Shown: one piece after another, positions 1 to 9,650 of the stretch
How positions within the stretch are numbered: the first letter of the stretch is position 1
How the letters are laid out: every line of letters starts with the position of its first letter
Source: Thiobacillus thioparus DSM 505
GTDB lineage: Bacteria; Pseudomonadota; Gammaproteobacteria; Burkholderiales; Thiobacillaceae
Direction: 5' to 3'
DNA length: 64,000 bases
Assembly (NCBI RefSeq): GCF_000373385.1
Contig: NZ_KB891317.1
Span: 248,001 to 312,000 of the forward strand
Translations under genes and position numbers: made by a program
Notes under the pieces: generated by a model
The model's database searches: none
Told to the model about the DNA's origin: nothing
What the model saw: only the letters and a program-made list of their open reading frames with translations

Positions 1-158
1 GCGGCGACGATCTGGGCATCGCTTTCCGCGCGCCTTGCCTCCAGGATTTGCGCTTGGGGGCTTGTTTCCCAGGCTTGATCCAGAGTTGCGCGCAGGCTGA
101 CGGCGTAAACGGGGTTCGTGAGCAGCAAGCCAACAAAAATCAACAGGGTGCGACGCAT
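1..158 (-). CDS. Outer-membrane efflux factor (CzcC/CusC type), N-terminal fragment cut by window start
   Basis: Reading leftward from an ATG at 158, the frame stays open to the window edge (52 codons). It opens with a Sec signal peptide (MRRTLLIFVGLLLT, cleavage near VYA). A segment LRATLDQAWETSPQAQILEA follows, which resembles the first helix of TolC-like outer-membrane factors, where a Leu-rich 'TLDQA' stretch precedes 'NP..A.ARA'. The gene is divergent from a CusR/CusS-type two-component system, the usual arrangement for CzcCBA or CusCBA heavy-metal efflux loci, so it is probably the outer-membrane part of an RND exporter. Only the first residues are visible, so the family call rests on this short segment and on context. 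The metal cannot be told. Confidence 0.6.
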   Translation of the reverse strand, partial: MRRTLLIFVGLLLTNPVYAVSLRATLDQAWETSPQAQILEARRAESDAQIVA

Positions 159-312
159 GATGTTCTCGAATATTCAGGTTAAGTCGCAAGAAAACTCAGT
201 CGTCTGGCGAATGCAGCCTATCGATACCGTCAGGCCATTTTCGGTCACAGCGCCAAGGCGCGCGTTTGACGGTATCCTGCGGATGTGTGCCCAACATCAA
301 TCTGACAAGCCG

Positions 313-328
313 ATTACAAATCTGTAAT
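313..328. promoter_or_regulatory. Perfect inverted repeat, likely response-regulator box
   Basis: ATTACA-AATC-TGTAAT is a perfect 6-4-6 inverted repeat in the intergenic space between the divergent efflux gene and the two-component system. It lies about 62 bp before the response-regulator ATG. Copper-responsive OmpR-family regulators (CopR/CusR/PcoR) bind similar dyads in divergent promoters. Binding by the product of the neighbouring regulator gene is inference. Confidence 0.5.
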
Positions 329-389
329 GCGCACCTTCATCGGGAGTGAGCTGTGGCAGGATGCTTCTATCCAGTCTGATGTTCCGACC

Positions 390-1082
390 ATGAAAATCCT
401 GATCGTCGAAGACGAGCCCAAGACGGGCGATTACCTGAAGCAAGGTCTCACCGAGGCCGGTTTCGTCACGGATCTGGCTCGCGAGGGATGGGATGGGCTG
501 GAACTTGCCAAAGCGGGGCACTACGATCTGATGATCCTGGATGTGATGCTGCCCGGCATCAATGGCTGGCAGGTGCTCGAAGGCGTTCGCCGGGCTGGCA
601 TGGACATGCCAGTGCTGTTTTTGACTGCACGCGACCAGGTCGAAGACCGGGTCAAGGGGTTGGAATTGGGTGCCGACGATTATCTGGTGAAGCCCTTTGC
701 TTTTGCCGAGCTGCTGGCCCGGGTGCGCTCCCTGGTTCGCCGGGGGCATGCCAGTCTGGAATCCGCTGTCCTCAAGGTTGCCGATCTGGAACTGGATCTA
801 CTACGGCGACGCGCCACACGAGCAGGGCGCAAGATCGAGCTGACAGCCAAGGAATTCGCCCTGCTCGAACTGTTTCTGCGCCGCAAGGGCGAGGTGCTGC
901 CGCGCAGCCTGATTGCCTCCCAGGTATGGGACATGAATTTCGACTCCGATACCAACGTCATCGATGTGGCGGTGCGGCGGCTGCGAGTCAAGATTGACGA
1001 GGGGTTTGAATTCAAGCTTATCCACACCGTGCGGGGAATGGGCTACGTGCTGGAAACCTTCCCGGCAAATGCGGAACCATGA
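390..1082 (+). CDS. Heavy-metal two-component response regulator, OmpR family (CusR/CopR type)
   Basis: This is a 230-residue OmpR-family regulator. The N-terminal receiver has the acidic pair in [13 protein letters not shown], the phospho-acceptor Asp in [15 protein letters not shown], the Thr of LFLTARD and the Lys of DDYLVKPF. The C-terminal winged helix ends in [13 protein letters not shown] and [11 protein letters not shown]. An upstream in-frame extension exists, but the ATG at 390 starts the conserved MKILIVEDE and is chosen. The stop overlaps the start of the sensor kinase by four bases (ATGA), so the two are co-translated. By family and context it should activate the divergent efflux operon, and probably itself, in response to a metal ion such as copper, silver, zinc or cadmium. 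Confidence 0.88.
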   Translation: MKILIVEDEPKTGDYLKQGLTEAGFVTDLAREGWDGLELAKAGHYDLMILDVMLPGINGWQVLEGVRRAGMDMPVLFLTARDQVEDRVKGLELGADDYLVKPFAFAELLARVRSLVRRGHASLESAVLKVADLELDLLRRRATRAGRKIELTAKEFALLELFLRRKGEVLPRSLIASQVWDMNFDSDTNVIDVAVRRLRVKIDEGFEFKLIHTVRGMGYVLETFPANAEP

Positions 1083-2473
1083 AAATCTTGTCGCTGACTG
1101 CCCGGATTAGCCTGCTTTTCGCCGTGGCGGCTTCCCTGGTTCTGCTGACGACGGGCTATTTCCTGACGCAAGTGGTGGAGACCCATTTCGAGGAGGGGGA
1201 TCGAGACGAACTCAATGGCAAGCGGGCACTCATCCAGAATTTGTTCAAGCACACTTTTACCCAGGCGGAATTGGATTCTCTGCCTCAACAACTGAATGAC
1301 GCCCTGGTCGGCCACCATGGTCTCGCAGTGGCGGTAATGGATGCGGCGGGCAATATCTGGTTCGCCACGTCAGGCGCGGTTTTCCCACGCACGCTGCTGC
1401 AAGATTGTCAAACTCAGCCGATAGCCTGTACGTCCGGCGCCTTGCGGCAGTGGAAGCAGGCCGGGGTGAGCTACCGAGGCATGGCCGTGTCGATGACGAC
1501 AGGCAGCGGCAAGCGCTACACCGTAGCGGTCGCACTGGACATCGAACATCATGATCTCTTCATGAATAAGTTCCGGTCAGTGCTGGCTCTCGCCATCGCT
1601 TTGGCCGCCCTGGCCACAGCCAGTCTGGGCTGGGTAGCCACCCGATGGGGGCTTTCCCCCTTGCGCCAAGTCACCGATATGGTGGCGGGCATGTCTGCCG
1701 AACATTTGGCAGAACGCTTGCCGACTACCGATTTACCGGTGGAACTCAAGCCTCTCGCAACTGCTTTTAACGCCATGCTGGCTCGTCTGGACGATTCCTT
1801 TCGGCGTCTTTCCGCGTTCTCTTCTGACATCGCGCACGAACTTCGCACACCCATTTCCAACCTCATGACCCAGACCCAAGTGGCACTTTCCAGTGCACGC
1901 AGTAATGATGAATACAAGGAGGTTTTGTACTCTAGCCTGGAGGATTATGAACGCATGGCGCAGATGGTTGGCGACATGCTCTATCTTGCACAGGCCGACA
2001 ATGGCCTGCTCAAACCGGGTCTGGAAGAAGTCAATCTGGCCAATGAAACCCAGAATTTGTTTGATTACTTTGAAGCCTGGGCAGGAGAGCGTGGCGTTTC
2101 GCTGGCCCAGACAGGGTCGGCCACCGTTCCTGGCGACCGACTGATGTTGCGGCGCGCGCTCAGCAACCTTATATCGAACGCCATCCAGCACACTCCACCC
2201 GGCCAAACCGTGTATGTATCCTTGGCCAGGCACGGGGGGCAGGCCACCGTTTCCGTCGAGAACCCGGGCACGGATATCCCGGCTGAGCACCTCCCCAGAC
2301 TGTTCGACCGGTTCTACCGTGTTGATCCATCGCGTCAGCGCAAGGGAGATGGAGCTGGGCTGGGGCTTTCCATTGTCAAATCCATCGTTGACGCCCATGG
2401 CGGCTCAATCACAGTGATGTCTGCTGATCAAACAACACGGTTCCAACTCACTTTGCCTGCTTTGGAGAAATGA
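1079..2473 (+). CDS. Heavy-metal sensor histidine kinase (CusS type)
   Basis: This is a 464-residue inner-membrane sensor kinase. A first membrane helix (about residues 10-32) is followed by a periplasmic loop of about 130 residues, a second helix near residues 163-185 ([19 protein letters not shown]) and a HAMP linker ([20 protein letters not shown]). The phospho-acceptor His lies in [14 protein letters not shown]. The ATP-binding domain has the N box ([15 protein letters not shown]) and G boxes ([18 protein letters not shown]). The layout matches the CusS/heavy-metal-kinase family, and it directly follows the cognate regulator with a 4-bp overlap. The periplasmic loop would be the metal sensor; the metal cannot be read from it. 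Confidence 0.88.
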   Translation: MKILSLTARISLLFAVAASLVLLTTGYFLTQVVETHFEEGDRDELNGKRALIQNLFKHTFTQAELDSLPQQLNDALVGHHGLAVAVMDAAGNIWFATSGAVFPRTLLQDCQTQPIACTSGALRQWKQAGVSYRGMAVSMTTGSGKRYTVAVALDIEHHDLFMNKFRSVLALAIALAALATASLGWVATRWGLSPLRQVTDMVAGMSAEHLAERLPTTDLPVELKPLATAFNAMLARLDDSFRRLSAFSSDIAHELRTPISNLMTQTQVALSSARSNDEYKEVLYSSLEDYERMAQMVGDMLYLAQADNGLLKPGLEEVNLANETQNLFDYFEAWAGERGVSLAQTGSATVPGDRLMLRRALSNLISNAIQHTPPGQTVYVSLARHGGQATVSVENPGTDIPAEHLPRLFDRFYRVDPSRQRKGDGAGLGLSIVKSIVDAHGGSITVMSADQTTRFQLTLPALEK

Positions 2474-2589
2474 TGCTCATACTCCTGATTTGCCGATCAC
2501 TCACAGAGCGGTGAAGGCCTATACCAGACCGGAAATCGCGTATCGAAGTCCTATGAATGAAGCTCCTTTCACCTCCTAAGGAGCTCATC

Positions 2590-2957
2590 ATGGATGCCAT
2601 CCCTAATACCGAACATGTTCACGTGCCTTGGAACAAAGGCAAGTTGACCGGCCAGAAGCCGCCCCTGAAGCTTGAGGAAACCCGGGCGATTCGGATCCTC
2701 TTCAACTGACCAGACGCACACGGGAACTGGCCCTATTCAACCTGGCTATCGATAGCAAGTTACGTTGTTGTGACCTTGTTGCGCTTCGGGTCAGGGATAT
2801 TGCCAAGGAAACCAGATTGCCCCGCGCGCTTATGCCAGGATCGTCGATAAATGGATTGCCTCCATCGGGCTTGATCCTTCCGTCTACGGCACACATACGA
2901 TATCTTGGAGTTGAGGTGGATGACGCTCTGGATATTGCGGAGCAAACGGATGTTTAA
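2590..2957 (+). pseudogene. Decayed tyrosine recombinase/integrase, frameshifted and internally deleted
   Basis: A good Shine-Dalgarno (taaggag at 2577-2583) precedes ATG 2590. The first frame gives MDAIPNTEHVHVPWNKGKLT and ends at a TGA at 2707. The homologous sequence resumes in another frame (RTRELALFNLAIDSKLR, CDLVALRVRDIA). It shifts again (YARIVDKWIASIGLDP.VYGTHT), then returns at RYLGVEVDDALDIAEQTDV with a stop at 2955. The pieces are in order and match a small, roughly 200-residue phage-integrase family. Much of the catalytic core between the DNA-binding segment and the terminal Tyr is missing, including the 'LGHT' region. At least two frame changes and large deletions make it non-functional. 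It marks an old mobile-element insertion beside the metal-resistance genes. Confidence 0.85.
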
Positions 2958-3216
2958 GTGTTGAAGCTAGGCAGCGACTGTTCCAGGAATGGCCGCTGTC
3001 GGCTTACTACCGACATTTGAACTGCAAGTTGTGACGGTCTGTGGTTCAAAAATGCCAATTTGCATCGTTGTAAGCGGACTTTGATGGGTGTCCGGTTGTG
3101 GAGAGCATGACTGGCCGAAAAGGCCGATACCAGGCACCCCTTAAGATCAGCCTGGTTGGCTGCCAAGGGGCGATGGTAGCCCCAACAATTCAGTCAACAA
3201 GTACCTGTTTGGCTGA
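2958..3216. other. Intergenic region without a recognisable gene
   Basis: This stretch lies between the integrase remnant and the end of pepN. It has short dyads (for example TGGCCGAAAAGGCC near 3112-3125) but no convincing ORF, tRNA or terminal repeat. It could be residual flank of the former mobile element. Confidence 0.4.
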
Positions 3217-5922
3217 CTATCCAGCCTTCAACGCATTCCCTATCACCTCTGCCACATCCTTCGCCAGCCCCTCGACCGCCGCGATGCGTTCCAGCGCGGC
3301 GCGCGCATGCGCCTGTCGGTCGGCGTCAAACTGGCGCCAGCGGTCGAAACTGCGCGCGATGCGTGACGCCACCTGCGGGTTCATGGCCTGTAGTTCGCTG
3401 ATCACATCCGCTGCCAGGGCGTAGCCGTTGCCGTCGGCGGCGTGGAAGTGGCGCGGGTTGGCGCCGCAGAAGCCGCGGATCAGGGCGTAGACGCGGTTGG
3501 GGTTTTTCAGGTCGAAGGCGGGGTGCTGCATCAGCGCCCGTACGTGGGTGACGGTTCCGTGCAGGCGCGAGGTGGCCTGCACGGAGAACCACTTGTCGAT
3601 GACCAGGGCTTCGGTTTGCCAGCGCGTGTAAAAGTCGGCAAGTGCCGCTTCTCTCTCGGGCAAGTCGAGGTTGGCGAGTGTGGCGAGCGCAGCGATTTCG
3701 TCTGTCATGTTGCCGCCAGCCTTGAGCTGGACGGCGAGGCGCGGCACGACAGACGATTTCAGATAGTCGGTATCGCTTTCGGCCAGGTAGGCGAGGCAGG
3801 CATTGCGCAGCGCGCGCTGACCGACCTGCGCGCCGTCGGGTGCGTAGGCTGCGGCGGGGGCAAGGGCCGTCCACACGGCTTCGAATGAGTCGCGCAGGCG
3901 GGCGGCGAGGTGGCGGCGCAGGGCCACGCGCGCGGTATGGATGACGTCGGGGTCGATGATGCCGCCTTGCGCAACCACGGCTTCAGCGAGCACGGTCTCG
4001 GCGGGCAGGTTGAGTGCTTCGGCGGCGAGTGCGGGGTCGCCGCGCAAGCCGTCGTCGAGTACGCGTCCGCAGGCGGCAACGAAGGCGTCGGGTATCCAGT
4101 CGCAGCCGACACCGCCGGCTGCGATGCCGGCGAGCAGCACGCGCGTCGCCAGTCGCTGGCCGGCCTCCCAGCGGTTGAAGGCGTCGGAGTCAGTCGCCAT
4201 CAGGTGCGCGAGTTCGGCATCGGTCTGCTCGAATTCCAGTTGCACCGGCGCCGAGAAGTCGCGCAGCAGCGAGACGACGGGGGCGGCGGGTATGGCTTCG
4301 AAGACGAAGGTCTGAGTGGGCGCGGTCAGCGACAGGACGCGCGTGGTGCCGGAAGCCGCGGGCTCACCGGCAAGTTGCAGTGGCGCGTCGCGGCCGTCGG
4401 GAAGAACCAGTCCGAACGCGACGGGAATATGCAGCACGCCATCGATCACGGGCTGTCCCGATTCGGCCAGGCGCTTTTCGTAGGCGGTGGGCGCGAGGTG
4501 CTGGGTGAGCGCGAGCGTGTAGCGCTGGGTCTCGGCGTCATACGCGCCCGTGGCATGCAGGCGCGGCGTGCCGGCACGCGCGTACCAGCGGCGGAACTGT
4601 GCGAGGTCGACGCCGGACGCGTCCTGCATCGCCGCGACGAAGTCGTCGCAGGTGACGGCCTGGCCGTCGTGGCGCTCGAAATAGAGATCCATGCCGCGCC
4701 GGAAGCCGTCGCGCCCGAGCAGGGTGTGCATCATGCGGATGACTTCCGCGCCCTTGTTGTAGACGGTGGCGGTGTAGAAGTTGTTGATCTCTGCGTAGGA
4801 GGCCGGCCGGATCGGGTGCGCCATCGGCCCCGCGTCTTCGGGGAACTGGCCGACGCGCAGGGCGCGCACTTCCTGGATGCGGGTGACCGCGCGCGAATGG
4901 GTGTCGGCGCCGAATTCCTGGTCGCGGAATACGGTGAGACCTTCCTTCAGCGACAGCTGGAACCAGTCGCGGCAGGTCACGCGGTTGCCGGTCCAGTTGT
5001 GGAAATATTCGTGCGCGACCACGCGGTCGATGCCTTGGTAGTCGGCGTCGGTCGCAGTGTCCGGGCGCGCCAGCACGTATTTCGTGTTGAAGATGTTCAG
5101 GCCCTTGTTTTCCATCGCCCCCATGTTGAAGTCGCCGACGGCGACGATCATGTAGCGGTCGAGGTCGTATTCCAGGCCGAAGCGCTGCTCGTCCCAGCGC
5201 ATGGCTTTCTTCAGCGCCGCCATGGCGTGGCCGCATTGGTCGAGCTTGCCGGGCTCGACGTAGATTTCCAGCTTGACCGGGCGGCCTGAGGCGGTGGTAT
5301 AGCGGTCTTCGAGCACGTCGAGCTTGGCCGCGACCAGTGCGAACAGATACGCGGGTTTGGGGAAGGGGTCTTCCCAGCGCACCCAGTGCCGCGTCGCATC
5401 GTCCTCGCACGCGCCGGCTTTGGCGGGATTGCCGTTGGACAGCAGATGCGGGAAACGTGCGCGGTCGGCTTCCACCGTGCAGCTGAATGTCGCCATCACG
5501 TCCGGCCGGTCCGGGAAGAAAGTGATGCGCCGGAAGCCCTCGGCTTCGCACTGGGTGAAGTAGCCGTCTTTCGACTTGTACAGGCCGGAGAGTTGGGTGT
5601 TCCGGTCCGGATGAATGTGCACCGTGGTTTCAAGCCGAAACGTATCGGGCAGCGGCGCGACGATCGTCAGCCGGTCGTCGACACAGGCGTAGCGTGTCGG
5701 GTCGAGCGCGGCGCCATCCAGCGTCACGCTCATCAACTCCAGCGCTTCGCCGTTCAGCACCAGCGGGCTCGCTTGAGCCGCCGGATTGCGCCGGCAGGCG
5801 AGGCGGCTTTTGATTTCGGCATGGCCGTCGAAAATCGCCACGTGAAGATCGACCGCGTCGATCAGCCAGGCGGGCGGGGCGTAGTCCTTGAGAAACAGCG
5901 TGACGGGGGTGTCGGTACGCAT
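3217..5922 (-). CDS. pepN: Aminopeptidase N (M1 zinc metallopeptidase)
   Basis: This 901-residue protein is the usual length for bacterial PepN. It shows the M1 exopeptidase motif GAMENKGLN and the zinc site HEYFHNWTGNR with the downstream Glu ligand in LKEGLTVFRDQEF. It removes N-terminal residues from peptides in the cytoplasm and works in protein turnover. The N-terminal beta domain (roughly residues 1-190), catalytic domain and C-terminal helical domain are all present with no break. The gene lies just downstream of prfB on the same strand (24 bp between them) and may be co-transcribed with it. An uninterrupted antisense frame opposite it is a GC-rich shadow. Confidence 0.96.
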   Translation of the reverse strand: MRTDTPVTLFLKDYAPPAWLIDAVDLHVAIFDGHAEIKSRLACRRNPAAQASPLVLNGEALELMSVTLDGAALDPTRYACVDDRLTIVAPLPDTFRLETTVHIHPDRNTQLSGLYKSKDGYFTQCEAEGFRRITFFPDRPDVMATFSCTVEADRARFPHLLSNGNPAKAGACEDDATRHWVRWEDPFPKPAYLFALVAAKLDVLEDRYTTASGRPVKLEIYVEPGKLDQCGHAMAALKKAMRWDEQRFGLEYDLDRYMIVAVGDFNMGAMENKGLNIFNTKYVLARPDTATDADYQGIDRVVAHEYFHNWTGNRVTCRDWFQLSLKEGLTVFRDQEFGADTHSRAVTRIQEVRALRVGQFPEDAGPMAHPIRPASYAEINNFYTATVYNKGAEVIRMMHTLLGRDGFRRGMDLYFERHDGQAVTCDDFVAAMQDASGVDLAQFRRWYARAGTPRLHATGAYDAETQRYTLALTQHLAPTAYEKRLAESGQPVIDGVLHIPVAFGLVLPDGRDAPLQLAGEPAASGTTRVLSLTAPTQTFVFEAIPAAPVVSLLRDFSAPVQLEFEQTDAELAHLMATDSDAFNRWEAGQRLATRVLLAGIAAGGVGCDWIPDAFVAACGRVLDDGLRGDPALAAEALNLPAETVLAEAVVAQGGIIDPDVIHTARVALRRHLAARLRDSFEAVWTALAPAAAYAPDGAQVGQRALRNACLAYLAESDTDYLKSSVVPRLAVQLKAGGNMTDEIAALATLANLDLPEREAALADFYTRWQTEALVIDKWFSVQATSRLHGTVTHVRALMQHPAFDLKNPNRVYALIRGFCGANPRHFHAADGNGYALAADVISELQAMNPQVASRIARSFDRWRQFDADRQAHARAALERIAAVEGLAKDVAEVIGNALKAG

Positions 5923-5946
5923 GGCGTCTCCCAGGAATGCGCGGGC

Positions 5947-7051
5947 TTAAACGCCCTGTTTCAGGCTTGCTTCGATGAACACGTCCAGATCGCCGTCGAG
6001 CACTTTCTGCGTGGCGGAAACCTCGACGTTGGTACGCAAATCCTTGATGCGCGAGTTGTCGAGCACGTAGCTGCGGATCTGGTGGCCCCAGCCGACGTCG
6101 GACTTGCCGGCTTCGAGCTTGTCCTGCTCGGCCTGGCGCTTGCGCAGTTCGGCTTCGTAGAGCTTCGACTTCAGCATCGACATCGCCTCGGCGCGGTTCT
6201 TGTGCTGCGAACGGTCGTTCTGGCACTGCACCACGATGTTGGTGGGCAGGTGGGTGATGCGTACCGCCGAGTCGGTCTTGTTGATGTGCTGGCCGCCGGC
6301 GCCGGACGCGCGGTAGGTGTCGATGCGCAGGTCAGCAGGGTTGATGTCCACCTCGATCGAATCGTCGACTTCAGGATAGACGAACACGCTGGCGAAGCTG
6401 GTGTGGCGGCCGCCGGACGAATCGAACGGCGACTTGCGCACCAGGCGATGGACGCCGGTTTCGGTGCGCAGGGTGCCGTAGGCGTAATCGCCCTCGATCT
6501 TGATCGAAGCGGATTTGATGCCGGCGACGTCGCCTTCGGATTCTTCCAGCAGTTCGGCCTTGAAGCCCTTGCGTTCGGCGTATTTCAGGTATTGCCGCAG
6601 CAGCATCGACGCCCAGTCGCAGGCTTCGGTGCCGCCGGCGCCGGCCTGGATGTCGACGAAGCAGTTGCTGGGGTCGGCCGGGTTGTTGAACATGCGGCGG
6701 AATTCCAGCGTGGAGACGTCCTTCTCGATGCCGGCGATGTCGGCCTGAACGGCGGCGAGCGTGTCGTCGTCGTTTTCCTCGCGCGCCATCTCGAACAGCT
6801 CGGCGGCATCCTTCAGGCCCGACGCCACATGGTCTAGCACCTGCACCACGCCTTCCAGCGACTTGCGTTCACGTCCCAGTTCCTGGGCGCGGGCGGCGTC
6901 GTTCCAGAAGTCGGGGGCTTCGGACAGGCGGATGACTTCTTCTAGACGATCTTTCTTGTGATCGTAGTCAAAGAAACCCCCTGAGTTGGGTGGCACGCTC
7001 GCCCAGGTCGGCGAGTTTGGCTTCGATCTGATTGAGGCTTTCGGCTTCCAT
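5947..7051 (-). CDS. prfB: Peptide chain release factor 2, with programmed +1 frameshift
   Basis: RF2 recognises UGA and UAA stop codons. The gene starts at ATG 7051 with [20 protein letters not shown] and runs 27 codons to CTT followed by an in-frame TGA. A +1 shift then continues as [11 protein letters not shown] in the main frame, for a 367-residue product. The main frame carries the tripeptide anticodon SPF ([12 protein letters not shown]) and the catalytic GGQ ([15 protein letters not shown]). The coordinates span both frames. In vivo the shift is autoregulated: low RF2 makes the ribosome pause at TGA and slip. The gene precedes pepN on the same strand. Confidence 0.96.
6967..6982 (-). 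promoter_or_regulatory. prfB: prfB programmed +1 frameshift site
   Basis: On the minus strand an internal Shine-Dalgarno-like AGGGGG (6982-6977) lies three bases before CTTTGAC (6973-6967). This is the classical RF2 recoding signal: the ribosome slips from CTT to TTT, skipping one base past the TGA. Both elements are intact. Confidence 0.93.
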
Positions 7052-7064
7052 GATTGTGCTGTGG

Positions 7065-8345
7065 CTAGGCGGAAAAACCGTGCATTATAGCCCAGGCGGC
7101 GACCATCCCCAGCCCCACCGTTCCCATGCCGGCGATCGCGTGACGCGCCATCTTCCAGCCGCCGATGACGAGGGTAAGGGCCGATTTGAAGAACAGGTTG
7201 GCCAGTGTGGCGAGCGTGACGACATTGACCACCATGGCCACCGTCAACTTGTCCAGGCTATACAGCCGCAGGCTGGACAGGGTGATGGCGTCGACATCGG
7301 TCAGCCCCGATACCAGCGCCACGGCGTACAGCCCGCGCGTTCCCAGCCAGTCGGACAGCCAGGCTGCCGCCAGCAGGACCATCGCATACATCAGGCCGAA
7401 GCCCAAAGCCGTGCGCAGTTCGGTAGGGTTGGCCATCGCCAGAGGAGGTAGCGCACCCTGCGGCTGCAAGTGGCGTACCCCGAATGCGGCACCGAGGGTG
7501 CCACCGGCCAGCCCGCCAACCAGCACAGGCAGCAGGTGCGGCAACACCCCTGGCGCCAGCACGGCGGCCAGCACGCCGAGGCGCACCAGCACCACCAGGT
7601 TGGCCAGCACAATGACGATCACGGCGATCGGCATCATGTCCCGGCTGGCACGGGCGTGGCGGCTGAAGGCCAGGGTCGTTGCGGTGGACGACACCAGTCC
7701 GCCCAGCAAGCCCAGCATCACCGCGCCCCGTTCCTGGCCGGCCAGCCGCAGCGCGGCATAGCCCGCCAGGCCCACGCCCGCGATCAGCACCACCATCCAC
7801 CAGATCTGATAGGGATTGAGCGCGCCATAGGGGCCGTAATTCCGGTTCGGCACCAGCGGCAGGATGATCAGCGCCAGCACCGAGAACTGCAGGACCGACA
7901 GCAGGTCGTGGCGGCTCATGCGCTGGCTCCAGCCGCGCAGTTCGGGCTTGAAATACAGCAGCATGGTTGAAACGATGCCCAGCATGACCGCCAGCTGGAT
8001 TTCGTCGTGCCACACCATCACGCCGAGGCCGTAGCACAGCATCAGCGCCGCCACGGTCGTCGTCCCGGGGTCGCCGTCCTGGGGCGGCGATTGCAGATAG
8101 GCTGCGATCATCATCGCGCCGACCAGGAACAACCCCACCGCGATCAGCCACAATTCGCCCAGGGTCGTTGCGAGGTGTGCCGCCAGCACGCCGAGCAACG
8201 CCGTCAGGGCAAAGGTGCGCAGGCCTGCCTTCGCCGCCGGATTGCGTTCGCGCTCCAGGCCCATCAGGAGGCCGATCGCCAGTGCCACGACGTAGCGCGG
8301 CAACGAGGCCAGTTCGGGAGGCAACCAGTTGATCAGTTCTTTCAT
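7065..8345 (-). CDS. MgtC/SapB-DUF4010 family inner-membrane protein
   Basis: This 426-residue protein is almost wholly hydrophobic, with about 12 predicted membrane helices. The N-terminal part has the MgtC/SapB-like signature [15 protein letters not shown] and [14 protein letters not shown]. The second part matches the DUF4010 pattern, including [19 protein letters not shown] and [11 protein letters not shown]. The family's transport substrate is not established. The start [13 protein letters not shown] at 8345 is chosen because the longer frame upstream is not hydrophobic and lacks family similarity. The gene ends 13 bp upstream of the prfB start on the same strand, so the two may be co-transcribed. 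Confidence 0.82.
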   Translation of the reverse strand: MKELINWLPPELASLPRYVVALAIGLLMGLERERNPAAKAGLRTFALTALLGVLAAHLATTLGELWLIAVGLFLVGAMMIAAYLQSPPQDGDPGTTTVAALMLCYGLGVMVWHDEIQLAVMLGIVSTMLLYFKPELRGWSQRMSRHDLLSVLQFSVLALIILPLVPNRNYGPYGALNPYQIWWMVVLIAGVGLAGYAALRLAGQERGAVMLGLLGGLVSSTATTLAFSRHARASRDMMPIAVIVIVLANLVVLVRLGVLAAVLAPGVLPHLLPVLVGGLAGGTLGAAFGVRHLQPQGALPPLAMANPTELRTALGFGLMYAMVLLAAAWLSDWLGTRGLYAVALVSGLTDVDAITLSSLRLYSLDKLTVAMVVNVVTLATLANLFFKSALTLVIGGWKMARHAIAGMGTVGLGMVAAWAIMHGFSA

Positions 8346-8600
8346 CAGTTGTGCGTTCAAAGGGATGCGTGGAATATCGTAGCGCCGGATGGACGCGGTT
8401 TTGCATGGCTTCCCGGCTTTGCAAAGCCGATCGATACGGCTATAGCAGATAGGCAGGCGGGGCGACGGCGAGCACTGCCTGCGCGTATTTTTGCATGCCC
8501 CGGCAATCAATCGCGCGAAACCGGTTTGTTTTGGGGATTTACAGGTTTAGAATAAATATTAGGATATTTATATATTGTTATTGAACGGAGAGAAACGCTC

Positions 8601-9650
8601 ATGCTGCTTCGTCTACTTGCATTGATCCTGCTTGGCGGATTGGGCTGCTCGCAGGCCGAGGCGGATCTGAATGGCGCCAAGCTGTATGCGCGTAACTGCG
8701 CCGCCTGCCATGGCGAAAAGGGCACGGGCGGCATCGGCATTCCCCTCGCGCTGCCTTCGTTCCAGGCCAGCATCAGCGACGACTACCTGCGCAAGACCAT
8801 CCACCTTGGCCGTCCGGGCCGGGTCATGCCAACCTTTTCCAGCCTGAAGGAAGATGAAATCGACGCCATCGTCGGCTACGTGCGCTCCTGGAACAGCGGA
8901 CGGGCCGTCACCTATTCGGATAAACCGGTGCAGGGCAATCCGACGCACGGCAAGCAGCTGTTCCAGAAATACTGCGTCGCCTGCCACGGCGTCAATGGCG
9001 AAGGTGCAAAAGGCACAGGGGTGACGTTCTCGCGTCCGCGCGACCTGCCGATCATGGCGCCGGCGCTGCACAATCCCGGTTTCCTGGCCGCGGCGCCCGA
9101 CGCCATGATCAAGGCCACGCTGATGAAAGGGCGCGAAGGCACGCCGATGGTTTCCTTCCTCAAGCAGGGACTCAAGGAAAAGGACATCGACGACATCGTC
9201 AGCTACGTGCGCAGCTTCGAGAAGCAGCCGCTTGCGGGCTCGGCGCAGGTATTGCAGGCGGAGAATCCAGTGATCGTTCGCGACTCGCCCTACGACCTGA
9301 AAACCACCGTGGAAAACGTCAAGACGGCGGTGACCACCCACAACTTCTTCTATGGGCGGGTGCAGACGCTGGAATATGGCCTGACCAAGCCGGAAACCGA
9401 AAACCCGAAACAGGTCATCGTCTATTTCTGCAACATCAGCCTGCTCAACCAGGCCCTGGCCATCGATCCGCGTGTCGGCATGTTCCTGCCTTGCCGCATC
9501 ACCATCCTGGAAAAGCCGGACGGCAAGGTCCAGGTGATGTCGGTCAACCCCAAGGTGCTGAGCCGGCTGTTCAACAATTCCGAGTTGAATGAATTGTGCG
9601 AGCAGATGAAGCAGAACTACACCGCCATCATGGAGGAGTCGACGCTATGA
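8601..9650 (+). CDS. Dihaem cytochrome c with C-terminal DUF302 domain
   Basis: This is a 349-residue exported protein. A signal peptide (MLLRLLALILLGGLG) is followed by two class-I cytochrome c domains. The haem sites are NCAACHGEKGTG near residue 34 and YCVACHGVNGEG near residue 128, with likely axial Met in GRVMPTFSS and GTPMVSFLK. From about residue 215 the protein continues into a DUF302-like domain (VENVKTAVTTHNFFYGRVQ; LPCRITILEK; VMSVNPKVLSRLFNN). It should act in the periplasm as an electron carrier or redox sensor. The stop overlaps the start of a second, free DUF302 gene (ATGA), so the pair is translationally coupled. The DUF302 ligand is unknown. Confidence 0.85.
   Translation: MLLRLLALILLGGLGCSQAEADLNGAKLYARNCAACHGEKGTGGIGIPLALPSFQASISDDYLRKTIHLGRPGRVMPTFSSLKEDEIDAIVGYVRSWNSGRAVTYSDKPVQGNPTHGKQLFQKYCVACHGVNGEGAKGTGVTFSRPRDLPIMAPALHNPGFLAAAPDAMIKATLMKGREGTPMVSFLKQGLKEKDIDDIVSYVRSFEKQPLAGSAQVLQAENPVIVRDSPYDLKTTVENVKTAVTTHNFFYGRVQTLEYGLTKPETENPKQVIVYFCNISLLNQALAIDPRVGMFLPCRITILEKPDGKVQVMSVNPKVLSRLFNNSELNELCEQMKQNYTAIMEESTL

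Noticed and set aside
3910-5289. 459-residue open frame antisense to pepN
   Set aside because: It mirrors the codon bias of pepN, has no domain resemblance and low-complexity Val/Gly/Arg content; a GC-rich shadow.
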